Assembly: GCA_030407315.1 (NCBI GenBank)
Contig: JALQPE010002338.1
Coordinates: forward strand, 124,001 to 188,000
DNA length: 64,000 bases
Origin: Asparagopsis taxiformis
Taxonomy: Eukaryota; Rhodophyta; Florideophyceae; Bonnemaisoniales; Bonnemaisoniaceae
Direction: 5' to 3'
Under the pieces are notes generated by a model. It was not told the origin of the DNA, made no database searches, and saw nothing but the letters and a program-made list of their open reading frames with translations. A program made the translations under genes and the position numbers. Shown here in pieces: positions 9,605 to 20,944 of this stretch. Each line of letters opens with the position of its first letter. Position 1 is the stretch's first letter.

Positions 9605-10891
9605 ATGCCTTTCTGCATCTCCCATTCCCAGATGTCCCTCTTCCTCTTTACTCCTCCACCACTATCCGCAATAACTGGCCTCCGGTTAGCCGGGCACCTC
9701 CTCAGCGATTATGCCCATATCATTGACCAAAGAATTACCACACCAACGCCGCCTCCATGGATGTCCCCGGCAGTCTCCAACTGGCTTCTGTCCCTCTCCG
9801 ACCACGAGCTCAACGAATGTGAATCGCTGGGCTTTTCCGCCTTTGTGAACAAATCCACCACTGCCCCGCCTGTGATGAAAAAATTTGCACAACGCGCATC
9901 AAAGATCAACGCACACTTCCCGCTGCTCTCAGCCCCCGATCTCCAACCATCGTCCCTAAAAAAGCGTCTGCGACCCATAAAACAAGCACAGATACACCGC
10001 GTCACACGCCTTGCAAATCATATAATCTCATCCACTTCCAGTCCTGTCACACGCATCGTTGACGTTGGAGCTGGACACGCCCATCTTGCATCGCATCTTG
10101 CCGACCATTTGTCCCCACAAATTCCTGTGGTTGCCATCGACCGCGATGACAATTTAATATCAACAGCACGCGCTCTTCACTCACAATCTTCATTATCCTT
10201 CGTCAGTACTACCGTAGACGCTGCCATTCCAACGGCACCAGGTGATTTTCTCGTCGGTCTCCACGCATGCGGATCTCTGGGTGACGTCATCGTCCACACA
10301 GCTGCTGCACAGAACGTCTCCGGTGTTCTTTTAGTGTCCTGCTGTCTGCAGAAACTACAACCAATGTTACAACGACGATTCCCGTTGTCCCGGACCGCTC
10401 GGGAGGACCAACTACTGCATAACGTACTTCATGTGCATAGGAACAGTCTTGGCATTACAAATCGCTCACGGGGATACGTTTCAGAAAAAGCTGTATTATC
10501 GCGAGAGACACGATACGCGCTCCGCCAACTGCTTAATTCAAATGGCGTTACCGTCCAGCGAATTGGGGATGAAGTGGTGGGAATTTCCCGGCACAGACTT
10601 CATAAAGGATTAGCGGAGGTCATTTCGGATGTTTTCGCCTCACGTGGCTTGGCACATGTTTCATTCTCACCGGCCGAGCTGAAGAGCTGTGCAGATGAAG
10701 CAAAGATTGCGTATAGAATGATGAGAGCCCTAACACTACCGAGAGCTCTCGCTGGTGAGATTCTTGAAATGGCTATTGTGTTGGATAGAGCGGCGTTATT
10801 GGAAGAAAGTGAACGGTATGGTTCGTTGCTTACGTGCAGGTTATGGGATGACTCTCTAAGCGTTAGAAATCTGTGTTGCGCCGCATGGTAG
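9605..10891 (+). CDS. METTL25/RRNAD1-like methyltransferase
   Basis: SAM-dependent methyltransferase-like protein of 428 residues. The N-terminal part has PPWMSPAVSNWLLSLSDHEL, like the W..LP..W...L..LS segment of METTL25 and RRNAD1. Motif I is IVDVGAGHAHLA (D153), followed by an acidic strand VAIDRDDN, then GLHACGSLGD (from about residue 219) and VSCCLQKL (C246, C247), which resemble the GLHTCGDL and CCY.KL signatures of this family. The substrate of these proteins is poorly established and is not evident here. Start 9605 is chosen because the upstream open codons look like leader; M at 9632 is also possible. Single exon; divergent from membrane protein B. Confidence 0.8.
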   Translation: MPFCISHSQMSLFLFTPPPLSAITGLRLAGHLLSDYAHIIDQRITTPTPPPWMSPAVSNWLLSLSDHELNECESLGFSAFVNKSTTAPPVMKKFAQRASKINAHFPLLSAPDLQPSSLKKRLRPIKQAQIHRVTRLANHIISSTSSPVTRIVDVGAGHAHLASHLADHLSPQIPVVAIDRDDNLISTARALHSQSSLSFVSTTVDAAIPTAPGDFLVGLHACGSLGDVIVHTAAAQNVSGVLLVSCCLQKLQPMLQRRFPLSRTAREDQLLHNVLHVHRNSLGITNRSRGYVSEKAVLSRETRYALRQLLNSNGVTVQRIGDEVVGISRHRLHKGLAEVISDVFASRGLAHVSFSPAELKSCADEAKIAYRMMRALTLPRALAGEILEMAIVLDRAALLEESERYGSLLTCRLWDDSLSVRNLCCAAW

Positions 10892-11237
10892 TAGAAGTGG
10901 GAGAAGAAACACTGTGGGAGAAAATAATTTCAACTTCCCTCCTCAAAACTTCTGTCATGATGAGTCATTGTGATCCTTGCAATGCGTAGGGAACTGAATT
11001 ATCCAGTGCAGCGAAATCATTTCACCAATAATCTCACCACTCACTTAACACTATAGAACGAGACAATATCAGGTTCACCAAACTCCCTACTTATTTTGCA
11101 TCTGACTGCAGACACAGGATTGGTTGCAGCTTCTTTTCAGCGAGCTCCTCATAACCATCTGTGGACTATCGCATTTGCCAATTCAACATCGTCTTCACAT
11201 TCTGCACCAGCGTTTTCGGCACGTCTACAAGTGAAAC
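10892..11237. other. Spacer before small basic protein gene
   Basis: 346 bp with no recognisable gene. It holds the 3' end of the methyltransferase transcript and presumably the promoter of the small gene at 11238. Confidence 0.4.
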
Positions 11238-11549
11238 ATGTCTTCAGTTGCAAACGAGTATTGCCAATTGCACATTAATGTCGAACATGCACCGCCGACA
11301 CCGAAAGGGTCGAAAGATTCGCCGCGAAAGAAGTTATCTCTTCCTGGGGGGAACAAAGTTCCGGTGCTAGGAATGAACACGTCACAAGATTCGCCTCGAA
11401 AGAAACTGTCTATTTTCGGAAAAGACAAGGGTAAGAGCGATTCACCGAAAAGTAAGGACTCTCCCCTAGGGACGATGAAGAAAATGCTGTCGATGGGTTT
11501 GATGAGGAAATCGAGCCTGGATTCTAATCAACAAAACGGGAGAACGTAA
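11238..11549 (+). CDS. Small Ser/Lys-rich protein with repeated DSPRKKLS motif
   Basis: 103 residues, not recognised. Two exact copies of DSPRKKLS occur (about residues 27-34 and 51-58), followed by shorter versions SDSPKSKDSP and RKSSLD. The repeats contain SP sites (proline-directed kinases) and basic residues before Ser (basophilic kinases), so it may be a multisite phosphoprotein or a kinase or 14-3-3 docking protein. No transmembrane segment or signal peptide is seen. The repeat pattern in this frame, and the ATG with a good AAACATG context, argue that it is coding. It is convergent with the GIGYF-like gene, 100 bp away. Confidence 0.55.
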   Translation: MSSVANEYCQLHINVEHAPPTPKGSKDSPRKKLSLPGGNKVPVLGMNTSQDSPRKKLSIFGKDKGKSDSPKSKDSPLGTMKKMLSMGLMRKSSLDSNQQNGRT

Positions 11550-11591
11550 AGCGTATGCACCGATCTGTGTAAGAATTTAACATAGAAAAAG

Positions 11592-11597
11592 TTTATT
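11592..11597 (-). terminator. Polyadenylation signal (AATAAA on minus strand)
   Basis: TTTATT on the plus strand reads AATAAA on the minus strand, 53 bp beyond the stop codon of the GIGYF-like gene. Confidence 0.4.
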
Positions 11598-11649
11598 GCA
11601 CATGTCTGCCGCGCCGGTTCAGATCGAAGCCCGACCGCAGTTCTTCAAG

Positions 11650-14600
11650 TTATTTCATTTCTGGAGTCTCGATCGTTCCCTGCATAATCCTTGAACTAGA
11701 GCTAGTCGAAGTAAATCCTAGTACAAGGCTGGGGTCGACCTTGGCCGCTCTTTGTCGTCGTCCCTTCTTACGACCGCCAGCTCCTCCAGTTCCAGCATCG
11801 GCAACCACACTAGTTCTCTCGAATTCCAGTCTACGAATAAATTCATCGGCAAAAGAACGAGACTTATCATTCGACCCAAGGTTTTGAAGGACAGTCTCCC
11901 TAATTTCAGAAGGAGACTTGATTCTGACTAGATATTCAACCAACGTCATATCTTGGTTTTTGTTGCCAGTCAACTTCTGCAGGTTTTCACAGCACCACTG
12001 AGCAAACTCATTACTCATCCTTCCTCCGATCATACCACTTTCAGCTTCTTGCGTCTCATGCTTTGCAGGCTTCGCTGGTGATGCGACGCGTTGTGTGACA
12101 CCAGGCGTCGGCTGCTGGGCGATAGGTTTCTGGGAAGCAGAGCTAGGGTGTACAGGTGCTAAGTTCATACCGGTTTGCGGCGTAGTACGCCGGGCAGGTC
12201 TAGCAGTTTGACCGGCCATTCCATGCGGTGCTCCCACGGTTTCCCAGAATGACGGCTCATCGTCCATTTTCTTCCCAACCACAACTGCAGCCGATCGGCT
12301 GGATGGTGGCTTGCTCTTTGCTACAAGACTTGCCCAGCCCGTTTTCGTTCCTAGACTGGTACCAGTTGTGTTGGCAGTTGTGTGTGCGGGTGTGGCACTT
12401 TCGCGAGTAGCGTGAGCTAACTTCTTCCTTTCCTCCTCTTCAATTCTAATCTGCTCTCTCAAGCTCAAAGTATGTTGCTTCGTCGGCTCTCCAGCCCCAC
12501 CCCATGGATGACCTGGGGTCCAACGAGCAGCAGCCATCCGCGATACTTCCTCACGTGCTTGCTGTGCAGCCATTGCCTTCTCCTGACTTTTGCTGCGCAG
12601 CTCCTCTTGTCGCTGGATTTCTCGAAGACTCAGACCGTTACTGACCTGTTGCGGAGCAGCAGCTTTAACCCAAGGCGCAACTGTGGCATGTGAGTCTGAC
12701 TGTTCTCCCTCAGGCTTCGGAAGATCGCTGGACACCTCTTCACGATACACATCACTTTCTAGACCTACTCCACGGGACCCCAAATCGGCTTGAATGCTTG
12801 CAGTTGGACGAGACACCGGTTTCTCAGGTGCATCTTTCTGGGACTTCTCCATCTGTCCGCTGTCAGTAGGCGCATCAACCTTTTGGTCAAACTTGGTTAC
12901 TGCATCCCCTCCAGCAGGCTTCGTCTTTCTATTATTCACTTTTTCCCAACCCTGACTTTCTGTCACTCGTTCCGACTTGTACGTAGCACCCAGGTTTGCT
13001 ACAGGTTCAACCACAGGGACATCTAGTGAGCTGGATGCAATTGGTGAATCTAATATATTCTGGACAGTCTCCTGTCTGGCAATATGCTCAGAGGGGGAAG
13101 ACACGGATGGGATAGAACCGTTCACAGGCTCCGGAATAAGAGGCGACTCCTCGTTACGTACAAGAGGATGAGGTGAAATGTTTCCGGAAATTTCTGAAGG
13201 TTGTGGAGCTGAGTGGACTTGCATCTGACGTTGCTGTTGCTCTCGAGCCAGCACAGCTTGATGCTGGACAAGATGCGCGTGCGCGTTTTGTGCTGCGGCT
13301 TTGATTCTCTCCAAGTTGACAGCATGATCTTTGACTGCGGCTTCTGCTTGCGCAGCCATGGTCAATGCCGAATGTTGCTCAGGGGACCCAGCTCGGGCTG
13401 TGGCCGCAATAGATCTTGCATTTTGCGCAGCTCGTGAAGCCTCAAGTTGTGCGCGATAGGTTACGTCCCAACGCGCCTGCAACTGTCCGATACTGTGACG
13501 GAGCACCCAGAGTTGGTCCTGGGGATGGTTCCTAGCTTGGGCCTGCACCTGAGCTTGTGCTTGGGCCTGCGCTTGAGCCTGCGCTTGAGCTCTGGCTTGT
13601 ACTTGAGCCTGTGCTTGAGCACGAGCTAAAGCTGAAGCATGCTGAGCACGCGCCTGTGCTTCTTGTGCTTGAGCCTGTAGATGCCTAACCTGGGTTGCAT
13701 GCTGTGCTTGAGCTTGCGCCTGTGCTCTCACTAGCGCCTCTGCGCGCGCATGGGCTTCAGCCTGAACTCGTGCCTGTGCTCTCGCATGTGCTTGAGCTTG
13801 ATCATGTGGACTATGAGCGTTCATGCTGGGTTCTAAAGGAGATTGAACATGTACAGCCTGGCTCACTTCTAGATTCGGTTTTGTTGGAGACGTACTTGAT
13901 ACCAGCTCTGGGCTCTGCGCTGAGAACTGCAGCCACGGCGGGAGCTCGGGAGACGCACTCAGATTTTGCGGAGAGAGACCGGATGGAGGATCTGAAGCAG
14001 TAGGTTTAGCAAAGGAGGCATGAGCAATCGCTGGATCAATCGCCATGAGATCATGTTCAGACGCAGCAACTGGCATTGGCGGCATTCCGGTAGTACCGTT
14101 TTGTTGCTGCAAGCCCATCATCATGTTACTCCAAGGTGTGGCATTCTCAGAATCATTAGTTTCATTCGCTTCAAGGATTTCGGTTTGGTCACTTTTCTTT
14201 TCCTCGGTAACATTTCCTGTGGGAAACTTGGTTGGAGAGTGCTCGGAAACGTTATGCACAGATTGGGATAAGCCTGCAATGCCAATATCTTTCTCAGCAT
14301 CTTCGGTTGAAAGAAGTGCACGAGGGTGTGTATCTACATCGTCGAGAGCATGCCCCATGATCGATACAAACCGGCTTTGCTCAACTGGAGTATCACTCTT
14401 AGCGATTTCATTCACTTGGACAGAAGGCACAATGGCTGCTTCTTCATCAGTGTTAACATCTGTTTTCACGTCTGGAGACAGTTGAGCAGTTGCAGTAGAT
14501 TCGTCTTCAAGAGGCTCATTAAGAATTGCTGTGTGCCCATTCATGGTGTTAGGCTGATTATCAGAATCAAAGAAGGACTTCTCACTTCGCTCAGTCGGTT

Positions 14601-16080
14601 CGTCAGGTGTTATCTTTGAAGATTTCTCAACAGTCCGCTTCGAATGGTTCTGCAAACGCATCATTTCTACTTCCTTGGCCATTTCTTCCACAGTACGAGT
14701 ACCACGCCGATTACGTTCCTCACGTGAAGGACGTAACGTTGTCGACAGCCCAGCGCCACTCTTTTCCTTGCTTGGAGTGCCAGAACCCCCCATGAAACCA
14801 GGAGGAGGGGTAGGAGCGACTGTTTCATCCTTTCGAAGGCCAAACGCAATTGCAAGAGGTTTAAAGATTCCTTCACGGTTCCTGCTCACTGGAAGCTCCT
14901 CGTCATAAAAACCAGCTTTATGCCATTCCATGAGTTGATTAGCAGCAAACGGGCCTTGAATGGCTTTCTGAGGGTCCTGGTAGTACCATAGCTTGCGCTG
15001 GTCACTTAGAATCTCAGCCTGAGTTTTGGGAGGATCATCGTTGGGGTGGTTACGACTGTCACGATCGCCAAAAAGAGCGCTAGAACTGGCTGGATCTCTA
15101 CTGGATCCTTTTGCTAGAGCGCTGAGATCGCGAGTATTAGTCGGTTTGAGAGTATCTTTGTTATTCCTACTGAACAAGCCACCATCACGGGAGTACGGGG
15201 AACGACTGGTAGTGCCAGTTGCTCCGGTATGAGTGAAAGCAGTACCAGAAGACATCACATCAGTTGATGACTTACGCGGATTTGCGCTAGGAGTAGTAGT
15301 AGCTGTAGAACTCAGCGAAGTAACAGAATCATCATGGGTACTTCCAGGATACTTGGCTCCACCTGAGGCCATGGCCGAATTTGGACCGCCACGCCAGTTG
15401 GAGTTAGAATCTGCAGCACCACGAGTGGTACGATTCCAATAGGGTTGCTGCTGAGTATTTTTGTCCGGAGTGTGCGCTGGAGGAGAAGAAGTGCGATCGA
15501 CTGCAGAAGTACGAGGCTTGAGGGTGAGAGGACGACGTTCGGTGGCAGGAGTGGAGCCCGGAGGACGTTCGGCTGGAGCAAGTACAGCGGAGCCTGACCA
15601 GAAATCGCGCGGAGCGGCCGAAACATGACCTGGTTTTTTTGATGTAGGGGTTGTGGTGACAATGGAGGGAGGGTCGGGAGTGTGACTGGTAGTGGCCAGA
15701 TTGGTGGGAGCGGCTGGGGTTGGAGCATCACGACCCAGAATAGCTTCCATTCCGGTGCGTTGCGAGGTTGGGAAACGAGCGCGCGGCGGAGAGGGTTCTG
15801 GAGATTCAGCTAGTGCAGACACATGAGCGATGTGGTCATCGGGAGCAATGTTGACAGGGACGAGTGGTTCAGCAGATGTGAGACCAGGGTACTCTGCCAT
15901 GGCAGAAGGCATGTTCGCAGTATTGCTGGGTTCGTAGAGCTCGAGAAGTTGAGCCTTTGTGTAGGCAATTCGCGGAGTAGCAGTGGTTGACTGGGGTGGG
16001 TTGGGCGGCGTATTCCTTGATAGAGATTTCCAGCCAGGGCCAAGCTTTGGCTCCTGCGAGTCGGTAGGTTTGGACGACAT
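11650..16080 (-). CDS. GIGYF-like GYF-domain translational regulator
   Basis: 1476 residues. The N-terminus carries [10 protein letters not shown] (Y40, L45, L46), a match to the YxxxxL-phi motif by which GIGYF and related proteins bind eIF4E or 4EHP. A GYF domain follows at about residues 362-410, with WYYQDPQ, IQGPF, M..W...GFY and the final PV. The middle is disordered, then a striking Ala/Gln/Arg repeat tract (about residues 760-860), which could form a long helix. The C-terminus has the family helical domain ([10 protein letters not shown] through [10 protein letters not shown]) and the terminal KKGRRQRA...DPSLVLGF motif. Metazoan GIGYF proteins recruit 4EHP and mRNA decay factors through Pro-rich partners of the GYF pocket; a role in cytoplasmic mRNA repression is inferred. 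Single exon of 4.4 kb. Confidence 0.88.
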   Translation of the reverse strand: MSSKPTDSQEPKLGPGWKSLSRNTPPNPPQSTTATPRIAYTKAQLLELYEPSNTANMPSAMAEYPGLTSAEPLVPVNIAPDDHIAHVSALAESPEPSPPRARFPTSQRTGMEAILGRDAPTPAAPTNLATTSHTPDPPSIVTTTPTSKKPGHVSAAPRDFWSGSAVLAPAERPPGSTPATERRPLTLKPRTSAVDRTSSPPAHTPDKNTQQQPYWNRTTRGAADSNSNWRGGPNSAMASGGAKYPGSTHDDSVTSLSSTATTTPSANPRKSSTDVMSSGTAFTHTGATGTTSRSPYSRDGGLFSRNNKDTLKPTNTRDLSALAKGSSRDPASSSALFGDRDSRNHPNDDPPKTQAEILSDQRKLWYYQDPQKAIQGPFAANQLMEWHKAGFYDEELPVSRNREGIFKPLAIAFGLRKDETVAPTPPPGFMGGSGTPSKEKSGAGLSTTLRPSREERNRRGTRTVEEMAKEVEMMRLQNHSKRTVEKSSKITPDEPTERSEKSFFDSDNQPNTMNGHTAILNEPLEDESTATAQLSPDVKTDVNTDEEAAIVPSVQVNEIAKSDTPVEQSRFVSIMGHALDDVDTHPRALLSTEDAEKDIGIAGLSQSVHNVSEHSPTKFPTGNVTEEKKSDQTEILEANETNDSENATPWSNMMMGLQQQNGTTGMPPMPVAASEHDLMAIDPAIAHASFAKPTASDPPSGLSPQNLSASPELPPWLQFSAQSPELVSSTSPTKPNLEVSQAVHVQSPLEPSMNAHSPHDQAQAHARAQARVQAEAHARAEALVRAQAQAQAQHATQVRHLQAQAQEAQARAQHASALARAQAQAQVQARAQAQAQAQAQAQAQVQAQARNHPQDQLWVLRHSIGQLQARWDVTYRAQLEASRAAQNARSIAATARAGSPEQHSALTMAAQAEAAVKDHAVNLERIKAAAQNAHAHLVQHQAVLAREQQQRQMQVHSAPQPSEISGNISPHPLVRNEESPLIPEPVNGSIPSVSSPSEHIARQETVQNILDSPIASSSLDVPVVEPVANLGATYKSERVTESQGWEKVNNRKTKPAGGDAVTKFDQKVDAPTDSGQMEKSQKDAPEKPVSRPTASIQADLGSRGVGLESDVYREEVSSDLPKPEGEQSDSHATVAPWVKAAAPQQVSNGLSLREIQRQEELRSKSQEKAMAAQQAREEVSRMAAARWTPGHPWGGAGEPTKQHTLSLREQIRIEEEERKKLAHATRESATPAHTTANTTGTSLGTKTGWASLVAKSKPPSSRSAAVVVGKKMDDEPSFWETVGAPHGMAGQTARPARRTTPQTGMNLAPVHPSSASQKPIAQQPTPGVTQRVASPAKPAKHETQEAESGMIGGRMSNEFAQWCCENLQKLTGNKNQDMTLVEYLVRIKSPSEIRETVLQNLGSNDKSRSFADEFIRRLEFERTSVVADAGTGGAGGRKKGRRQRAAKVDPSLVLGFTSTSSSSRIMQGTIETPEMK

Positions 16081-16729
16081 TGGAGGTGCGACGAATGGTA
16101 GAATTTGTCGAGAGAGTTGAATAGCTGAGCAGAAGAGAGTTACGGATCTGGGCTTTCCTTTTCCGTCGAAAGCAAAGTAAGGTTTGATGATGGTGTAGGA
16201 AGGGTATCAGACCGGGTCGGCGCTACTCATCAAACATGACCGAGCCAGTCCGTCCAGTATCCGTTCAAATGCGACGGATCGTTGGACAGCTGTCCTACAA
16301 TTGTGGCTTACACAGTGACCTTTTCATGTGCCACTTAACATTATGCTTTATGGCCAATAGTAGCATGCCACTTGGAATATCTTGCACATTTAAAGTTGAA
16401 CCTTGAACGATGCGAAGCTCATCCAGGTATATAGATGGCTAGCAGGCTAGCAGCACAGAAGTTGAATCCTTTTTTTGTTTGCTCTCAGCCTCAGCTGCAA
16501 CCGGCCAAACCATTGCCGCGCATAGATATGTAACATACCACATCCGAGCACCGCCTATCCCAGTTAAGCTCGCAACTACAGTAACTTGGACGGTGTCGGC
16601 TGCAATATACGAGTACTAAAACCTACATACTACCTCTTCCCTGCGAAACATACATTCGTTCGTCCCTTTTCCCACTCATACGTTCAATTCACATTTCGTC
16701 AACCAGCAATACATCTTATCAGAAAAAAA
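16081..16729. other. Spacer between GIGYF-like and SPX transporter genes
   Basis: 649 bp, mostly the promoter and leader side of the GIGYF-like gene. No gene is seen. Confidence 0.45.
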
Positions 16730-19234
16730 CTACATGCCTAAAGAAGTCATCAATACATAGCCAAAAGTTAACAGCGCTGCTACTGCCACACCCGTCATAG
16801 GCAAACCTATACGCGTAATGTCGGTCGGCGTCAGAAACGGCTGTCCCTTTTCATCCTCCACTTGTGTTGCCGAAATATTCGGAAACGAGCTAATTGGCAG
16901 CCCCATAGCTGCCGATGCTGCAAATGTCCCTCCCAACACAAGGAGCTGTGCATGACTAATTGCTACTCCCACTTTCATGATAAGCGGTAGCACGATGATA
17001 GCTGATACGGTGTGAGAAACAGCGTTGGCAATTAAAGCCATAAATGAACAGAAAATCACGTACGTCATATACAGGTTTCGCCCCGCAATGTGCGCATTCA
17101 GATTGCCAGCAACAAGGTCAAGAAGCTTGCATGATTCCACTGCTGCACCCAGCACCACTCCACCAGCAACTAAATACACCACATCCCATGGCAATGTGTT
17201 GAAGTCTTCCTTATTCAAGATGCCCGTGCCAAAAAATATAATAACTGGGATAACAGCAACAATTCCAGGAGAACCAAAACTCTCCGATAGCGAATGAAAC
17301 GCCCAAAGCATCACAGTAACCGATAGAGTCACCATGACTACCCAGTGTGGCCATCCAAATTTCTCAGTAGATCTCGGCAACGGAGGAAGTCGGAACCGTC
17401 CCGGTTTGAACTTCCAATACAATACCACATAACACATAGCCACCATAATACCGCACAGTGGCAGAGCAGCGAACAGCCATTTCATAAATGAAATTCGATC
17501 CTCACCAACAAGCAAACCCAGCGCTACTGCACTCTGCGGAGACGAGATGGGGCTTGCAAATCCGCCGATATTACTCCCGATCATGATACCGAGAAGAATG
17601 CATCTCACAAAACTCCTCTCACTCTCCAAGTTACTCATCGCACTGATGGTTGGCATCATCACAGAGTTGAGCAAAACTGGAGCTGCCACATTGCTAACAA
17701 ACATCGACACAAACACAGAAAAGAACATCAGCACCAGTACCAACCGATCAGCTCTATGCACTCGTGAGAGAATTCCGACCGCAAGTTCTTTGTCGATTTC
17801 GAATTTGGACAGTGCTGCACCCAGTGAGTATACGCAAATAATGAGCAGAATCGTCGAGGAACCCAACGACTTGAACACCAAATTTGCTGCTGCGCTCGGT
17901 TCGAGGGGCGTACCATCATCGTCCAGAAACACACGCAATAAGACTACACCAGGCAACACAATCAACGATGTGACATATAGCGGAAGCCCGTCAAACGCCC
18001 AAAGCACAATCACAAAGGCCGTCAGTGCAAGACATCTGTGGGCAGCATGCAGCGTGGCAGGAGAATATATCGCAGAACCATCAGATGCCGGAACAGCTAG
18101 CGCTTCCACTAGGCCTGGGAACAGTAAGATAATAACAAATGTCGTCAATGCAAACGCCAGCGGGAGAAGCTTTGGAGCAAACACAGCATCATTTGCACGA
18201 CTAATATCTACATCCTGACCGCCTTGCATCGGCCGTACGTGAGATATCTTTCTCTCAGTTCGCAAAAGGTCTCTCCAGATTGTGTTCCGGTCCCATACAA
18301 TGAGATCGCGCAAACAGTTCTTCAATTCATTCTTTGCCTTCAACTGATCGCCTTCCTTTGCCACGTCGGCAAATACTCGTTCCAACTCAGACTGCATCTC
18401 CAGCAGGTTTGAAGTATCTGTAAAAGAGGTCGTATTGACGAGATTTTCCATAAACGCGACGCGAGTAACCTTCCTCAGACTCTTGTCATGCTTCTTCAAG
18501 ATCTTGTCAAATCCATTTCGATTCAACGTTGAAAAATTGACCGTCTCTCCCAACTCCTTATACAATTCCACAACTTTTCTCCGAAAGGCTTGTACGTCCC
18601 TATCTGCAAGCATGACAGAGCCCTGCTCGACATCTGCAAGCAACGGACGCACTTCCGACGTGCCTGTGATTGGATTAAATCTAGCGAGTAACGCTTGGGC
18701 ATCGGCCTTCACTTCATGCAAAATGGTTGCCATCTCTCTTGAAATCATATTGAAAAAGTTGTCAACTCTTTCTGCGGAAGCATTCAATTTATCGAAGAAT
18801 AACTGCTCTTCGACGTTGAGCTTTTCCCTTGCCTCAAGTTCAGACATCGCCTCTGAAAGATGTGCATCAGAAATGATGCGCTGCTGTCGAAACTTTCCGC
18901 CGAGCGCGCCGCCATATCCGAGGGGTGGATGGGCTGCGTCGAGCTCCGCAAGCACCTTTCGAGAGGCGGAGCGCGACATATGGGGCGTGGTGGACGGCGA
19001 GCGATGACGGTCTTGTTGGATTTCATCATCGGACGAGTCATCGCTCGGGGGATGACTGTGAGTTTGACTGTTGCTCGAGACTCGGAGTGAGTTTTGTGGA
19101 GAATGTTGAAGGAAGAAGAGGGAGTTTTGAAGTGCGAGAATATGCGATATGTGCGTTTTGAGGTCATCATAGGGTATGTAGTAGACCCACCATTCGGGGT
19201 TTGCGTTAAAGCGCAACGTTTCTGAAAAGCGCAT
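16730..19234 (-). CDS. SPX-domain plus DASS-type phosphate/anion transporter (Pho87/90/91-like)
   Basis: 834 residues. The N-terminus MRFSETLRFNANPEW is the hallmark start of an SPX domain, and the basic inositol-pyrophosphate-binding helix is visible at about residues 236-250 (NRNGFDKILKKHDKS). From about residue 345 there are roughly a dozen membrane helices typical of the divalent anion:Na+ symporter (DASS) superfamily. This architecture is that of yeast Pho87, Pho90 and Pho91, low-affinity plasma-membrane or vacuolar phosphate transporters whose SPX domain gates flux. Expected role: phosphate transport controlled by cellular phosphate status. Start 19234 is fixed by the SPX consensus; the frame is open 43 codons further up. 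Single exon. Confidence 0.9.
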   Translation of the reverse strand: MRFSETLRFNANPEWWVYYIPYDDLKTHISHILALQNSLFFLQHSPQNSLRVSSNSQTHSHPPSDDSSDDEIQQDRHRSPSTTPHMSRSASRKVLAELDAAHPPLGYGGALGGKFRQQRIISDAHLSEAMSELEAREKLNVEEQLFFDKLNASAERVDNFFNMISREMATILHEVKADAQALLARFNPITGTSEVRPLLADVEQGSVMLADRDVQAFRRKVVELYKELGETVNFSTLNRNGFDKILKKHDKSLRKVTRVAFMENLVNTTSFTDTSNLLEMQSELERVFADVAKEGDQLKAKNELKNCLRDLIVWDRNTIWRDLLRTERKISHVRPMQGGQDVDISRANDAVFAPKLLPLAFALTTFVIILLFPGLVEALAVPASDGSAIYSPATLHAAHRCLALTAFVIVLWAFDGLPLYVTSLIVLPGVVLLRVFLDDDGTPLEPSAAANLVFKSLGSSTILLIICVYSLGAALSKFEIDKELAVGILSRVHRADRLVLVLMFFSVFVSMFVSNVAAPVLLNSVMMPTISAMSNLESERSFVRCILLGIMIGSNIGGFASPISSPQSAVALGLLVGEDRISFMKWLFAALPLCGIMVAMCYVVLYWKFKPGRFRLPPLPRSTEKFGWPHWVVMVTLSVTVMLWAFHSLSESFGSPGIVAVIPVIIFFGTGILNKEDFNTLPWDVVYLVAGGVVLGAAVESCKLLDLVAGNLNAHIAGRNLYMTYVIFCSFMALIANAVSHTVSAIIVLPLIMKVGVAISHAQLLVLGGTFAASAAMGLPISSFPNISATQVEDEKGQPFLTPTDITRIGLPMTGVAVAALLTFGYVLMTSLGM

Positions 19235-20944
19235 GGTGCGTCGAGTTTGCAGAGACTCTATGGAGCAAGACGGGGAAAGCGATGGTAGGCGCGAATCATG
19301 GTAGGCAAGTAGGAAGATGGATGAAACGGTGGCGTTCTGCGATCTTGCTCGATTCTGAGGCATCGTAAGCTTTCATTATTTTTACATTGTCGTTAAAATA
19401 ATACTATACAACTTTCAAAATATTGGCATTAAAATTTAAATATTTTAAAATCTGTAAAACATGTTACGGCTTCGCACAGCATAACAAGGCAGGACAGTTG
19501 ATCCGCCTCCGTGAGATGAGATTGATGATAGTGATGATGGACTGTATTCCACAAGGATTCCAATTCACGACCAACCCTCGCAAATAAAATTTCAACCGGA
19601 TGCAACACAGCGTGATCAGTTTCCACCCACTTCCATCGCTGTCTCAAGCGCATGTGAATCAATCAGCTGATGTGATCTCCGCTACCGACAATTTCAACCG
19701 TGTCATGGAACAAACATGAAGATCTTGAGCCAGTTTGCCGATTGTAGCGACGCTCTGCACAACACGTCGTTCCACGTCGCGACGGCGGTCCACCAACAGA
19801 CGCGCGTTTCAGTCAACACGAAGCGCCGCGGTATAATCAGCGAGAAACATGGTAAGCTGCGGCAGCGGTCGTAATACCAGCACGGTCAGGGCGCGGAGTC
19901 TGGATTGAGCATGCACCAAACATATCGCACGCAATAGGCGGTTGAATTTGTGCAAACGATCCACGCCAAGCACGTGTTAGGCGCGGAAACGCGCCGCGTA
20001 GATCGGAGATTGATTGGCAGGCCAAAGACGCCGAAGGGCGAGGTACAGTATATGGTGTCGTACACGTTTCTGGCTGGTCTCGGTGTGCGAGCATCGATTT
20101 GGACTGCAGCACGCACCATTTTGGAGGGAAAACGTTGAGACTGGACAGATGCTCTACTCTGTGCTCAGACTAAACGAAAAGCAATTTATCATAACTAGGC
20201 TGTATATTCGTCAAGAAGCATCCGGACCGCTCTACCCAGATCGGTCCATTGCTTCAGTCGCTGTGAGCTGCGCGCGCTACAGTAATGTGCGCGAGCACGA
20301 CATGATTAACTAGAGCGATTGTAACATACAGTACATATGTTACTATATGTATATAATACAGTACTTGGTCAGTGCGTCAAACAGCAGTAGAATTGAGGTA
20401 TTTGACGTCTAGTTACAGTTGCTCAACGTAACGCGTATGCGCGCGTTGTTTGTACAACATTGCAATGATGCACAGTGCCGTCTTCACTTGTGGCCACCGC
20501 GCTCCCCTTTCGCAAAGCGCTACTCGGCCACGCGATCGTATTACCTAAACCCACTCGCAGTCCAACATGCCGGTCCATTCGTACGCGTACTGGCTGCAGC
20601 CTCGTCGGTAATAATTTGAGCACTCGCTCTAGCTACGGTGCGTACCGCTCTGTCCCGCTCCGCTCCACACTACTGCTGTCACAAACTACACCATTCGCTC
20701 CCGTCAATGCGACGTATTGTACCGCGTTCCAGCCAATATTCTATTGCGGCACAGCGCCGTCGTCATTTGCGTCACATTCCAATCAATCAAACTACTCGAC
20801 ACGCACATTCAACATATTGAAAACAGCTTTAGATATACATCCTCCATTCACTCAACCTCCTATCCACACAGTCTACAATAGATTAGAACAAAGGCAAAAA
20901 TAATATCGCGTGCGCCACGATTCCTTACCGCTCCACAACATATC
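19235..20944. other. 1.7 kb spacer, no gene seen
   Basis: Lies upstream of the SPX transporter and downstream of the second AGC kinase. Overlapping open frames near 19.9-20.2 kb and 20.4-20.9 kb show no domain, leader or consistent composition. An A+T-rich patch at about 20320-20370 includes ATATGTATATAATAC. Confidence 0.45.

Noticed and set aside
17547..18218. 223-codon open frame on the plus strand
   Set aside because: Antisense to the SPX transporter membrane region; Ser/Thr/Asn-rich mirror of hydrophobic codons.
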